From contig JAPWDM010000004.1 in assembly GCA_035578155.1 (NCBI GenBank), forward strand, positions 59,799,292 to 59,863,291: DNA of 64,000 nt, read 5' to 3'. The stretch is from Brachynemurus nebulosus (Eukaryota; Arthropoda; Insecta; Neuroptera; Myrmeleontidae). Every line of letters starts with the position of its first letter. The stretch's first letter is position 1. The position numbers and the translations under genes are program-made. This document shows positions 10,349 to 20,494 of the stretch, in pieces. Below the pieces are notes generated by a model that did not search any database, had not been told where the DNA came from, and was given only the letters and a program-made list of their open reading frames with translations.

Positions 10349-11486
10349 TTAATCTGACAAACACAAAAATATTGCAGATCCATGGTAACGCGATTTAAAA
10401 ATGAAATATTATTGATCAAAAAGTGTCAGAGATCACATTGATCCTGAGAAAAATTTCTCACCATACTTGCCCCACGTTCGATAAATCTGTTTCCAGCCTG
10501 TATATGTAACCGTGTATGTATGTAAAGCAGCAAACACTCTCGGAAACCGCGTAATGTTATAAAAATTTTCTTTAACTTGCGCCTTTTCGACGTCAGTTGT
10601 TGGAAATTTAATGAATTCTTCACGCAACAAAGCAATTTTGTGTGACACTAATTTCACTACTTTGCTAGTAGTAGCTTTGAAAACTTCTCCTTAAAAAAAA
10701 CATTATTTCTGAAGATAATGTACTATTCCTAAAAAAAAGATACATTACTGCTTAGTTGAAATACTTATTATTTAAAAAACAGCATACCAGTTCGTTTTGT
10801 GTTGTATTCGTGGGCGAATTTTTTCCAAAATAAAAATTCCTTTCGCATTCGAAATTTTGTGTAAAAATTCAAATCGTCGCAAATATTAAAATGATTTGGA
10901 TGAAAACATATTGTTTTTTTTTACATAAACGTTAAGTCATACAAATAGGTTATGTTATAATATAAGAATCTTTTGACAAAAAAAAAAATAATTTATTTTA
11001 AAAAGATTATAAAGGTACGGACACACGACACGCTTTTGGTGTAGAAGTTTTTTTTTTTACAAAAGGACAGAAAAGTTGATTTAAGATACTACCAACAAGG
11101 TAATCCTAAATTGTGAGACGCATCCAAAAGATAATACAGAGATAATATTATATTACAACTCTAAGAAAAAAGTAAACGCAATAAAATTTTACAAGTTGGA
11201 TTTACACTATAGCAAAAAATGAAATAAATTATTTTCAGTACGAAACTGCCGTCTTGCAGCAACATTTATAAAAATATTAGTTTTCAATTCAAAATAGAAT
11301 ATGGCAATACAAAATACGATTTAGAAATGTTAAATTATAATCTAAATCAGGTGTTGTGTGAAATGTCTGACACTATTCTATTCGCCGTGTGTGACACTAC
11401 TGTGTAAACAACCTCAAATATTTGCTAGAGAAGTCTAGCAACTCGAGTGTATACAACTGTTCTAGCCTTATCTAGACTGCAAATTT
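10349..11486. other. AT-rich intergenic stretch, nothing recognised
   Basis: Two overlapping short minus-strand frames near 10426-10657 are in low-complexity sequence and show no domain. Nothing else stands out. Confidence 0.4.
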
Positions 11487-11939
11487 AAGCCGCTGCTACA
11501 CGATGCTACGAACACCTTCCAACATTCGACGTTGGATGGTTCATAGCATCGTGTAGCCGTTGTTCGAACCTACGAGTGTCCAATGTCGAGCGTCAAACGT
11601 TCGCATTTGGTCGTGTCCCGTTCGATGTCGGTATTTTTGCACCGAGTCAAAGGGGTGCTTCGAACATTTGAAGGTCAATGTTGGTTCGTTGGTTGGTTCG
11701 ACTCAGCAGCTGCACGCTCGTTCATGTGAAGAGAGACAACATCAGTGTATAACATTAGAGATAACATCAGACAGATAACATCGTCCACTGAGTACCAACA
11801 CATCATCATTCGTATTGGATCAAACATTCGATTCACCGTGTAGCAGATACATTCGTCGCACCAACTATCGAACTTAACTGCCTCAAACGTTCGATCGAAT
11901 GTTGGAAGGAACGTTCGTAGCATCGTGTAGAACCCGCTT
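11487..11939. mobile_element. MITE with hairpin terminus
   Basis: The ends are inverted copies of CTACACGATGCTACGAAC (left from about 11493; right read as GTTCGTAGCATCGTGTAG at 11914-11931), preceded by AAGC-type outer bases. The left end contains a second inverted copy (GTTCATAGCATCGTGTAGC near 11538-11556), so the left terminus alone folds into a hairpin. The interior repeats TTCGA and AACGTTCG phrases. GC content is above the surroundings. No transposase is present, so it would have been moved in trans. The superfamily is uncertain because no clean target duplication was found. Confidence 0.65.
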
Positions 11940-11956
11940 TACTTGAACGTGTAAAC

Positions 11957-12302
11957 CAACGGGCCAAACTACTATATGATAGTTAGTATTCCGACTGTAG
12001 CAGAAAGGTGACGTAAAATCTCCTCCACTTCGCATCACTATGCTGTGTAAGTACAAACTGTTTGTAGTGGTTTAGGCTTGATGTTTGCTTCTGTGTGAGT
12101 ATTTACACACACAATTACAAAACACGTATTATCGGACAGAGCAACGTGCAGGTCAAGTAACAATGGTCTTACAATACATAACAATCGTAGTGGATTCGAT
12201 GACCGACACCGACTGACTAAATGCCTTAAGCTGTGACAGACCAACAAATGACTCCAAGCGAACTAAACTTTTTTGATATTAGTTTGCTTCTAGTGTTCTA
12301 TA
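11957..12302. mobile_element. hAT-type MITE, family M, copy 1
   Basis: It starts CAACGGGCCAAACTACT and ends TTCTAGTGTTCTATA. It is flanked by a perfect 8-bp direct repeat GTGTAAAC (11949-11956 and 12303-12310), the target-duplication length expected of hAT transposition. The same family lies at 12407-12732 and 50263-50664. It is non-coding. The terminal inverted repeats are very short and imperfect, so the hAT assignment rests mainly on the duplication length. Confidence 0.75.
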
Positions 12303-12406
12303 GTGTAAACATTGCACACAATAATGCTAATTTAGATGTCTCGTGTATCCGTAGCTTTATGTACATATGTTGTAGGTACCTATCATGTATTATATACTGT
12401 GTGATA

Positions 12407-12732
12407 CAAGGGGACAAACTAGATTGGCTTTGCCTCTGTTCCACTTGTAATGAGTTTGTGACGTAGTCTGTTTGTGTACATACACACTGTTTGCAGTGTA
12501 TTAGTTTGGTTTTTTGTAGTAGTATGTGTATACACACATACAATCACATCACACGTATTACCAGAGAGAGCTGTTCAACGTGCTCAACTAACAATGGGTA
12601 TATTGTTAATATAATGGTGTGTTGACTCGACGACGACTACTGACGGACTAATGTCTTAAGCTGTGACTGGCTTACAAATGACTCCAAGCGAATTTCACTT
12701 TTTTTATGTTAGTTGGCTTCTAGTGTTCTATG
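12407..12732. mobile_element. hAT-type MITE, family M, copy 2
   Basis: It starts CAAGGGGACAAACTAG and ends GGCTTCTAGTGTTCTATG. The flanks are GTGTGATA (12399-12406) and GTGTGACA (12733-12740), an 8-bp target duplication with one mismatch. The 3' part (CTTAAGCTGTGAC, ACAAATGACTCCAAGCGAA) matches copies 1 and 3 closely. The middle is more diverged. Confidence 0.7.
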
Positions 12733-12740
12733 GTGTGACA

Positions 12741-13429
12741 CTTTCAAAATAGAGTATACTCACTATATATATAGGTAGCATGTGTAAATTACGTATGTAT
12801 ATTTTGAGTAAAATTCAAAACGTCAAATGTCAAAAACTAATATATTTAAATAGCAATTAAATTGAATTTGAATGAATTTAAAAAATATTGTTAAAGTTTG
12901 CATTTTTTTGATAGTAATTTACTGTTAATATGTAGGTAATATTAAAATCATTTAGGTAATTTAATATGTAGGTAATATTAAAATCATTTAAATATCCATA
13001 AACGACACAGTAATAATCATGTACCTAATAGTATAGGCGTCAATTATATTTTTTTTATTTATACCTTACTGCTAACAAGAAAGATTAAAAAAAAATTTAG
13101 CAATTAAGAAAAAAATCTAATTAATTTCTAATTCTATACGTTCGATTATTAAACAATTAGCAGTTAGGTCCAAAATTAATGTCTTAAATTTTTTATTTTT
13201 GTAATTAAGAAAAATATCCCCTTTACTCCAAAAAGTTGGGGAGCTGAGTTCAGCAAACAGAAATGCAAGTTGGTCACACATTAGAATAGTGTTTTTGTGA
13301 AACGATAAGGCTTACTCAGAGGTTATGGCCTCTGAGTAGCCTAAAAATTACAAATTTCTCGAGAACTACTTAACATAGAAAAAAAATTAAATATTTTCTT
13401 CATAATTTTTTTTTCTCTTTTCAACGATG
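12741..13429. other. AT-rich stretch with one perfect small hairpin
   Basis: No gene is supportable. Around 13305-13345 the phrase GGCTTACTCAGAGGT is followed by GGCCTCTGAGTAGCC, a strong stem. A 21-22 base phrase with TATGTAGGTAATATTAAAATC is directly repeated at about 12931 and 12966. Confidence 0.45.
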
Positions 13430-13626
13430 TGAAAGTCGAATTGTCTAATGATAGAATCGAATGACAAAAAATGTCCGATGTGTCTGGGCATCCGACTGAT
13501 GGAATGTTCTGGGCATCCGACGTATCTAGCTAACGAACTTAGCCGAGTCAATTCGGATTCCAGCCAAATTTCATAAGCATTAAACGTTTCGTTCGAAAGT
13601 TATCGCGTACACACATAAATACATAT

Positions 13627-13708
<82 letters not shown>

Positions 13709-13805
13709 TTTAGTGAAGTAGATTTTCGGGTTCTAGAGGCTCCAAAACAAATTTAACAAATTTCTGCTGAAATAGCTGAATTTTCATAATGGAAATTCGC
13801 TAAAA
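13430..13805 (+). repeat. Family A copy with internal (TA)n
   Basis: The order is CATCCGAC phrases, GCTAACGAACTTA, CCAAATTTCATAA, TTCGAAAGTTATCGCG, TACACACATAAATACAT, then (TA)n at about 13629-13705, then TTTTAGTGAAGTAGATTTTC, TTCTAGAGGCTCC and AATTCGCTAAAA. The same order occurs at 19590-19920, and in part around the (TA)n at 16280. The TA tract sits at the same place in the repeat each time. Confidence 0.65.
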
Positions 13806-14411
13806 GTACAGAAAAAATACAGATCGTATACAGTAGCATATAGTATGTGTTAGAAACAAATTGTATTACTGTTAACAATAGAAATGGTGCTTTTGAAAGA
13901 AAACAAAAGGTTTGTCTTGGGCAAAAACAATGAAAATTTAACACCTTCAAAAAATAAACTTTTTGCTGAAATCGTCGCCTTTTTGAAATTGTTTTTGAAA
14001 TTCTGATTTCGGATAAATCGTATGCGAATTATTAAGTCTACCGCAAGTGATGCCAAAAAAGGGCGCTTCTGGAATACAGCTGTAGTTTAGCTATTTTCAA
14101 TATCAAGTATCAAAAATCATCTTAAAAAACCTGTCCAAATTAGGCAGGTTTCCAAGGTATAGAAGCGTTTGACTTATAAAAATTAGTATGCATTTAAAAC
14201 AATGTAAGTTTCCTAGGCCAATTGAAAAGTGTCCAGCTTGACAGGTTTCCGATATCAGTTTCGGATTCTAGAGACCTCAAAACAAATTTCTGTTATAGTT
14301 CCGGGCTCAGGATTAGTAATAGCTGAATTTCCAGAATGGAAATTCCCTTAATACACGTTGTTTCTTGTTATTTTACTACTACGTTATTGGTGAATCAAAA
14401 TTAGTATGTAA
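13806..14411. other. AT-rich stretch with further family A fragments
   Basis: A second family A right-end fragment (TTTCGGATTCTAGAG, CAAAACAAATTTCTG, TTCCAGAATGGAAATTC) lies near 14262-14350. No gene is supportable. Confidence 0.4.
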
Positions 14412-14487
14412 TAGGTCCGGACTGGCACCTGAAATCGGCCTAGCAAGTTTAGATACGGTCTCTTCTCAATTCCTCACAAAAAAAATA

Positions 14488-14660
14488 CCCCTGTCGCAGC
14501 ACCTGCATAACATAGCGAATTTTCAAAGATAGGACACTGACGGATCTCATATAACAACTTGTATCCATCTAAAATAGTTTAACTCTATAACAGTGATAAG
14601 ATTTTCGAAATCGATTGAGTAGTTAATTTTTTACTTATGAGTCCCCAGGACCCTGGCGGA
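14488..14660 (+). repeat. Dispersed repeat family A, copy with conserved core
   Basis: It starts with CCCTGTCGCAGCACCTGCAT and continues to CATAGCGAATTTTC, GGATCTCATAT, TATCCATCTAAAATAG, GAGTAGTTAATTTTT and CCCAGGACCCTGGCGG. It is the plus-oriented counterpart of 7370-7620. Confidence 0.65.
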
Positions 14661-15555
14661 TCAGCGTATTTGGAAAATATACCCGTATTCAGAGCTCAAT
14701 GTATCTGAACTCGGGTATACATTCAATGTTTAATAAGCATAGTTCGATACTTGAAAATATACCCATTAAAAGCGCTGAGCTCGGGTATATTTTCAAACTC
14801 ATTATTTAATAAGAATAGTATGAAAAACATACCCACTTTCAAGTTATTGGTAAACAAATGGTTCAATCAAGTAATTAAGGAAAACCAGCACTGTGACGTC
14901 GCAAAAAATTGACAATTTTAGCGAATTTTTTTTGCAAATGTGAGTGAATACCTATATGAAGGTCGAATTAAAATGATTTTAATGAGTATCCATTTGTTCA
15001 TATAAAATTGTATAGATTAATATTAAATATTTGCAAACTTTTAATGCAAATGTACCTAAAAAAAATTGCAAATTATACCAACGATATTGCAATGATGAAT
15101 AATTTCAAATTAAAAGAAGAAAAAAAATTATTAAAGTAGATAATTTTAGCTATCGTTATGCATAGGTTTTTTTTTACATTTTTTTCATAAAATAGCAACG
15201 GATTCAAAAATTTTTCGTTTTGTTTTGTTTTGTTTTCATTGAATTTTGGTTTAAAATTTTCACAGTATTTTTCACAAAAATTTTCGATTTTTTTAATCCA
15301 AGTTACCAGACTACCACCATAATTGCACCAAATATTTTTCAGCGGATTCGAATTCAAATTATCCATATTCATACGCTTTTGTAAAAAGCCCTTCTAAATC
15401 TGTTTTGTTAATCATTATTTAATTTTAAACAAATTTTGCACGTTTAACTCACACGCTAACAATTAAGAATTAAGATAAAAAGAAGCTAAAAATTAATATT
15501 AATAGATTTGAGCGTTACTTTATGGTATTCCATATTTGTAAATAATAAACAAATA

Positions 15556-15725
15556 TTTTACTTCGCAAAAATACCACTTTTATTTTGAAACTGTGACAAT
15601 ATTGTTTCGAACCGTCAGTTCATTTTCAAACAGAATTTTTCAAACGTCTGTTTGAAAATGAACTGACGGTTCGAAACAATATTGTCACAGTTTCAAAATA
15701 AAAGTGGTATTTTTGCGAAGTAAAA
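15556..15725. repeat. Perfect palindrome, 78-bp arms and 14-base loop
   Basis: The left arm 15556-15633 and right arm 15648-15725 are exact reverse complements as read. The loop at 15634-15647 is AATTTTTCAAACGT. No terminal TA or longer duplication is obvious. Perfect arms imply a very recent event or gene conversion. The sequence could form a cruciform or a long double-stranded RNA. Confidence 0.9.
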
Positions 15726-16089
15726 GCTAAAGATTATTTCAAAAATTGTAACGGTTTTTTTTATTTGCGACAAAGTAAGTCTTGTTTTATATCATATGTG
15801 CATATTTTTTTTTATGAAGATCGAGTATAAATTACAGTTGAAATAAGTTTGAAAATATGCCTTATTAGTAACTGTATGAGATTACACTAATTTATTGTCG
15901 GGTATATATTCAAATTCACATAGTAGTATTCTTGTACTTGAAAATATACCCGATTTTGGCTCTGAAATGAGGTATATTTTAAAGAGTCATTTTGTTAGTT
16001 TCTGTTTTGTAAATTATACCCGATCCTAGATCGGTCAGTGACGTCACAAGCTCTGACTTCGGGTATATTTTCAAAATACGCGGCGGATC

Positions 16090-16276
16090 ACATATAGTAT
16101 AGCACATATGCATTTAAATAAGTTTAACCAAAAAATCACTAAAAATGGTGAAAAATGGCTTCTAAAAATCGGACATATCAGCTAACGGACTCGTCCCAGC
16201 TTTTGAGACTTTTGAACTTCTAACAAAATTTCGTAAAGATTGAATGCTTCATTCGAGAGTTATCGCGCAGACACAC

Positions 16277-16345
<69 letters not shown>

Positions 16346-16497
16346 CAAATAACTCTTGTCCTTTTGTGGGTGACTCTTTGCACCCTGTAGACACTAAAAC
16401 TGCAGGATTTTTTTCGGAATTAACAGTCGCGTCACCCCTAGATATAGGAAATAAGAATTATTTCCTTTACACCCTGTATATAATATATATACACACT

Positions 16498-16543
<46 letters not shown>

Positions 16544-16695
16544 CATATATTATATACAGGGTGTAAAGGAAATGACTCTTATCCGTTTGAGGGGTGACGC
16601 GACTGTTAATTTCGAAAAAATTCCTGCTGTTTTAGTGTCTACAGTTTGCTAGGAGTCGCCCTCCACAAAAGGACGAGAGTTATTTGTTTTACACC

Positions 16696-16732
<37 letters not shown>

Positions 16733-16830
16733 TTTAAACAAATTTCTGCCGTATAGTCCCGAACTCGGATCTTTCCATGACATTCTCCGTCATAAATTAA
16801 ATTCCAAAATGGAAAGTCGCTTAAAATAAT
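16090..16830 (+). repeat. Family A copy disrupted by a foldback element
   Basis: The left part (CGGATCACATATAG, CAGCTAACGGACTCG, ATTCGAGAGTTATCGCG, AGACACACACA) leads into (TA)n at 16280-16344. The right part resumes after 16730 with AAACAAATTTCTGCCG and ATAGTCCCGAACTC. A 343-bp palindrome and two more TA tracts lie between them. Confidence 0.55.
16345..16687. repeat. Foldback MITE inserted in (TA)n
   Basis: The left arm 16345-16482 starts ACAAATAACTCTTGTCC and ends TTTACACCCTGTATATA. The right arm 16551-16687 is its near reverse complement, starting TATATACAGGGTGTAAAGG. The loop is itself TA-rich and palindromic. A further ACACCCTGTATATA lies at 16691-16704, so the unit could be two inverted copies of one short element targeting TA repeats. 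Confidence 0.75.
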
Positions 16831-17289
16831 AATTTAATAGTTAAATGAATTTTTACTTAAGTAACAGAAAAATTTATAATTTTTTTCTGCTTTCCGTCCT
16901 GCGGCTTCACTCAGGTGTCTGTTTTGTTTTATTTTTGTTTTAATTTTGATTTATATAATTTCGTGCAATGGAATACATTTTTGTATTTTGTAGCTTTAGT
17001 TTGAGACCTTTGCTCTGATATCCGTAATAATAGTTTTAGATATTCTTCAGTTTTAGACCCTTCTTGGAGAATAACAATTTTAATGCTACTTTCATCTTTT
17101 TCTGGAATTCCAATAGTGTTTGAAGGGTAACTTGGGGATCGATTTAATTGTCCGCACCATTCAGCTATTTAATGTGATCCCTATTAGAAGGTTCTGGAGA
17201 ACAATCTTAACCTTACTTCACTTTTTAATTCGCTATTCTGAAATTCTGTACAAAAACAATTACTTAAATAATTAATACTATAAAAGCAA

Positions 17290-17460
17290 GTAATTTCGCA
17301 ACATCTTCTTGAGATCCGCCCAGCTGTTTAGTATGAAGAAGTTTTTTTGGGGTCCCAAGGTCCTGGGTGATAATTTTGCCCTCACTTATACTAACAAAAT
17401 CATCTTATTTTAATTTAAATAATAATAGTACAGTTACCTGAGATCCGTTTATCCATTTCT
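17290..17460 (-). repeat. Family A fragment
   Basis: It contains GAGATCCGCCCAGCTG, GGGGTCCCAAGGTCCTGGG and GAGATCCG, phrases shared with the 9860-10348 block. Confidence 0.4.
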
Positions 17461-17964
17461 ATAAGAAATGAATAAACAATTTATTTTACTTTACGTGTAA
17501 TTGCTTTGGAAAAAAATTAAAATTTGTGGCTCCGTAACTAACGATAACAACTAATAATGAAACCAAATTTGAAAATTCAGGCTCTCTTGTGCCACCCCTG
17601 ATATGATGCTCTATTCATAGACACTTCACTAGTCGAAATCCGTTAAATAACCTTGGCTGTGTGCTTTTCACAAAATTTTATAACATTTTTTCTAATTGTA
17701 TTATATATCTATATATTGATTATTTAATAATAAATCATTGTTAAAAAGATTTAGATTTTAGTAATCAAAATTATTACTTCAATAAATTATAAATTAACAC
17801 TTATTTAATTGACTAATTATTTTCTTAAGTAGACTAAACAAAAAATTATAATTATTTATTTATTATTTAAATTTGCCGCTTTGAGGAATTTGCTTTGTTG
17901 TTTGTAATTTGTTGCCCTCTGCTGGGTTGTCTACACAATTAATATTTGATCTCTAATGGATACT

Positions 17965-18195
17965 TTAAATTTTAATGTCTATTCCTTTGTTCAGAAAATG
18001 GGCTATTACTTTTTCAGTTAGTGTGTAGAAATCATTTTCATTTGTAAACATTTTATCTAGTCGATATTGAATTACAAATTTAAAATTTGAAATAGGATTA
18101 TTGTTCAACATTTTGAAAGGTTGTAACATATTTTGGAACTTATAACCCCATTCAGGTAAGATGTTAAATATTTCAAAAAATTTAATAATTAATTA
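17965..18195 (-). CDS. Unassigned protein-like frame, possible exon or transposon relic
   Basis: On the minus strand the frame is open for about 75 codons from 18195 to a TAA at 17965-17967. Its first methionine is at 18127-18129 (MLQPFKMLNNNPISN), and it ends ATAHFLNKG-like: KVIAHFLNKGIDIKI. The peptide is rich in varied residues (WGYKFQN, YRLDKMFTNENDF) and is not a microsatellite translation, so it looks like real or formerly real coding sequence. It lies inside the decayed hAT-like element and on the same strand as the hAT relic at 19970, but I cannot match it to a hAT domain. No splice sites are convincing. Confidence 0.3.
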
Positions 18196-19589
18196 ATGTA
18201 TTTTTTTATTTTTTAGATTGTTTTATGAGTATTTCAATTAAATTGTAGACAAGCAATCTACTTGACAGTAAAGAAATTTCCAATCTTTTGTGATGAATGT
18301 TTTCAACAACGAATTAACACTTAATCACAAATGTAAAAATGTTTGAATAGCTAACTGTCGTGTGTAAAGAGGTTAAAATTCATTAACAATTATTAATGGA
18401 AATTAAATTATATGTGTAACAATGTAAAATATTTTAAGAAAGATTAAAATTTATTTTTAATTAAATGATACATAATTTTATTGGTGTTTTTACAAGTTCT
18501 TTTTTGTGCGCTTTTTACACCAAACAATCCGTTTGCATATATTTTCATACTTTACTATTTTAGCAAAAAGTCAATTCTGTCAAAAATGTCACTTATGTAA
18601 ATTTGATTTAGCATTCAAATGTAAGTTGAGCCAAAACTCGTTTTTTTCTATTTTTTTTTTTTTTTTTTTTTTTTTGTTAAATAACTCATGTTGTGTGAAT
18701 TTGTATTGTTTTTTTTGGACACAAGCGCGAGGCTCGTAACTGCTGGCTCCTGCTACATGGCTAATTTAGTTGTTCCGGCACTGTTTAGTTGCTCCAAAAA
18801 CTTTATTTTCTGTTAAAAACACTATATTGTACCCATGTACTTTGTTTTTAATTCCAAAGTATACCAATTATATGTCATCAAAATCTTGTCAAATATATAT
18901 TTTTTTTATAAAATTTCCTTACCATCAATTAGTTTTTTTCTAATTTAGTTCATCTTATTTAAAATTAAATAAGAAAATTTTCAAAATAATAAATATAATG
19001 TGTTAAAACAAAAATATTTATAATTAGGTTATATACATGCATGCATATTATATGCATATATTTAAAAATGATTCCATTTGACAGATTGTTATAAAAAAAC
19101 AAAACAAAAAACTAACATTATCAAAATTTGTACTTCGTTTACAAATAGCTAAGGGCCATTCAACACCACAAAAAAAAATATGTCAAAAGTTTATTTAATC
19201 AAATAAATAGTACAGTTTAATTGATTAACATTTATAATATAACTTTATAAATTTATTAGGACATTATTCATAATGTTTAATTAAAGAAATCTGACATATA
19301 TTTAGGTAATAGAAATAACTAGTGACGAAACACCCTTAGACACATTTATAAACACAATATATATTAAATAGAAAAATCAAACGAGGTAGAGTGAAATAAC
19401 AAATAAAAAGAGACTTTTAAAAAGAGATTATTTTTGATTTTTCTTAAGAACCACGTTATATAGAAGAAAAGTATAAAAAGCTCTCTGATATAACTTCTTA
19501 CGAAATTTTTGATAATGTAATAAAATTTTTGAAAAGTTTTAAATTCTGATCAAAAACACAAAAAAAAGACTTTAAAGCCCAAAATATCC

Positions 19590-19711
19590 GGTCTGTGGCA
19601 TCGGATGTGTCTGGCTAACGAACTTATCCAAGCGTTTTGAACAATTAACGATTTTACCAAATTTCGTAACAATTAAATGCTTCGTTCGACAGCTATCGCG
19701 TACACACATAA

Positions 19712-19793
<82 letters not shown>

Positions 19794-19920
19794 TTTAGTG
19801 AAGTAGATTTTCGAGTTCTAGAGGCTCCAAAACAAATTTCTGCCATAGTCCCGGGCTTAGGTCTTACCATAAGACCTGCTGTAATAGCTGAATTTTCATT
19901 CTGAAAATTCGCTAAAAACA
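19590..19920 (+). repeat. Family A copy with internal (TA)n
   Basis: It has the same layout as 13430-13805: GGCTAACGAACTTATCC, TTCGACAGCTATCGCG, TACACACATAAATACA, (TA)n at about 19716-19791, then TTTTAGTGAAGTAGATTTTC, GAGGCTCC and AATTCGCTAAAA. It additionally keeps CCCGGGCTTAGGTCTTACC. Confidence 0.65.
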
Positions 19921-19969
19921 ATGAACTTCACTAATATTTTCTTCTATAACCATTTTATAATGGTATAAA

Positions 19970-20235
19970 TCAAAGAAGCGCTAAATTTTTCAATTCAGTC
20001 TGAAAATTTTCACTTGTAGCTGTTTTATCAAGTTTCAACAAGTATGTGTTTAATTCACGTAGTTCACCAGTTTGAAGTTTGTTATTCCATATGTCAGGGA
20101 AACATTTCGGATCTAGACACGAAGTATCGGCATACAGTGGTCCATTTGCGAGAAAACGGCGATTTACGCCCATAGTAGCTGTGACAAAATCATTTATTGG
20201 GTTCTGTAAGAAAGTCAGTCCACAGAAATTCTATG
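19970..20235 (-). pseudogene. hAT transposase C-terminal-like relic
   Basis: The minus-strand frame reads through LQNPINDFVTATMG, RRFLANGPLYADTSCLDPK, CFPDIWNNK and ENFQTELKNLALL before a stop. The pattern with LDP followed by F and a later EL..LAL resembles the region before the dimerisation domain of some hAT-family transposases. No catalytic core was found around it. It lies about 250 bases inside the right end of the 14412-20486 element. The family call is by recollection, so it is moderate. Confidence 0.45.
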
Positions 20236-20494
20236 GTAATAGAAGTAATATGGTAATAAAACTGACCCTTATAGCTTCACAAATTTAGATTTTTAAACTT
20301 CATTAATTTTTTTAAATAAATTTTTAGAAAGGAAACCTCGAAAGAACAAAAAATTTCATTGAAATTTTTAATATGGTGTACTTCTTTCTCGATGTAGCCA
20401 ATTAACGTTGACCGAACAAGCCGGCCCAACGGGAATGCGGCCCACCGGGCATTTGGCCGATTTGTCCTATGACCAGTCCGGGACTGGTATGTAA

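Larger units (their letters stand above)
14412..20486. mobile_element. Large decayed hAT-like element with perfect 8-bp target duplication
   Basis: The left end is TAGGTCCGGACTGGC. The right end, read inward on the minus strand, is CAGTCCCGGACTGGT, and AAATCGGCC also occurs just inside both ends in inverted order. The element is bracketed by GTATGTAA at 14404-14411 and 20487-20494, 8 bp as in hAT transposition; the match extends two more bases. Near the right end a minus-strand fragment resembles a hAT transposase C-terminal region (19970-20235). The interior is otherwise decayed and filled with family A repeats, (TA)n tracts, a 170-bp palindrome and a foldback MITE, so the 6,075-bp span includes later insertions. 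It cannot be autonomous now. Confidence 0.65.
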
